From Bacteroidia bacterium (GTDB lineage Bacteria > Bacteroidota > Bacteroidia > Chitinophagales > Saprospiraceae): a stretch of 6,355 nt of DNA. The stretch lies in the NCBI GenBank assembly GCA_030431945.1, contig JAUIIF010000278.1, positions 1 to 6,355 on the forward strand, written 5' to 3'. The position numbers were made by a program, and so were the translations under genes. The notes under the pieces were generated by a model. It worked only from the letters and a program-made list of their open reading frames with translations. It was not told the DNA's origin and searched no databases. Below, piece after piece: positions 6,342 to 6,355 of the stretch (position 1 is its first letter; every line of letters starts with the position of its first letter).

Positions 6342-6355
6342 AAAGTGGTAAAAAG
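6342..6355 (+). promoter_or_regulatory. Second, oppositely oriented AAAGTGG repeat cut by the window edge
   Basis: The last 14 bases, AAAGTGGTAAAAAG, are identical to positions 6170-6157 read on the minus strand, that is to the second and part of the third box of the mraZ array. One full 10-bp unit (AAAGTGGTAA) and the first four bases of the next (AAAG) are visible, in the same 10-bp register, on the plus strand. This suggests a second MraZ-box array that continues beyond the window and faces a rightward gene. Only the truncated sequence is seen; the rest is inference. Confidence 0.5.

Overview
The window is the first half of a division and cell wall (dcw) gene cluster, read entirely on the minus strand. 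From right to left it holds mraZ, rsmH (mraW), a small ftsL-like gene, a class B penicillin-binding protein with a C-terminal PASTA domain (the ftsI position), murE, and the first 141 codons of mraY, which runs off the left edge. No tRNA, rRNA, CRISPR array, insertion sequence or other mobile element was seen.

Organism: the gene order, the very short FtsL-like protein, the PASTA-tailed PBP and the style of the MraZ, RsmH and MraY sequences suggest a bacterium of the phylum Bacteroidota, plausibly a moderately GC-rich member of the Saprospiria/Lewinella type. This is recognition from memory, not a database match. The MurE DNPR motif predicts meso-diaminopimelate peptidoglycan.

Layout: positions 6355-6088 are the non-coding control region in front of mraZ. 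It contains four 10-bp direct repeats (6141-6180) that look like an MraZ operator, then two perfect inverted repeats in the presumed leader. At the extreme right edge there is a 14-bp inverted copy of the same repeat (6342-6355). mraZ and rsmH overlap by one base (TAATG). A 135-bp gap containing a long inverted repeat separates rsmH from ftsL. Gaps of 55 and 96 bp follow ftsL and the PBP gene. murE and mraY overlap by 11 bp.

How the genes work together: MurE adds the third residue to the UDP-MurNAc peptide. MraY moves that precursor onto the lipid carrier to give lipid I. The PBP crosslinks the resulting strands at the septum, where the FtsL-like protein is expected to act as a divisome scaffold. 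RsmH methylates 16S rRNA and MraZ is the expected autoregulator of the cluster. All the genes look intact. The real interest lies in the regulatory DNA around mraZ rather than in the coding content.
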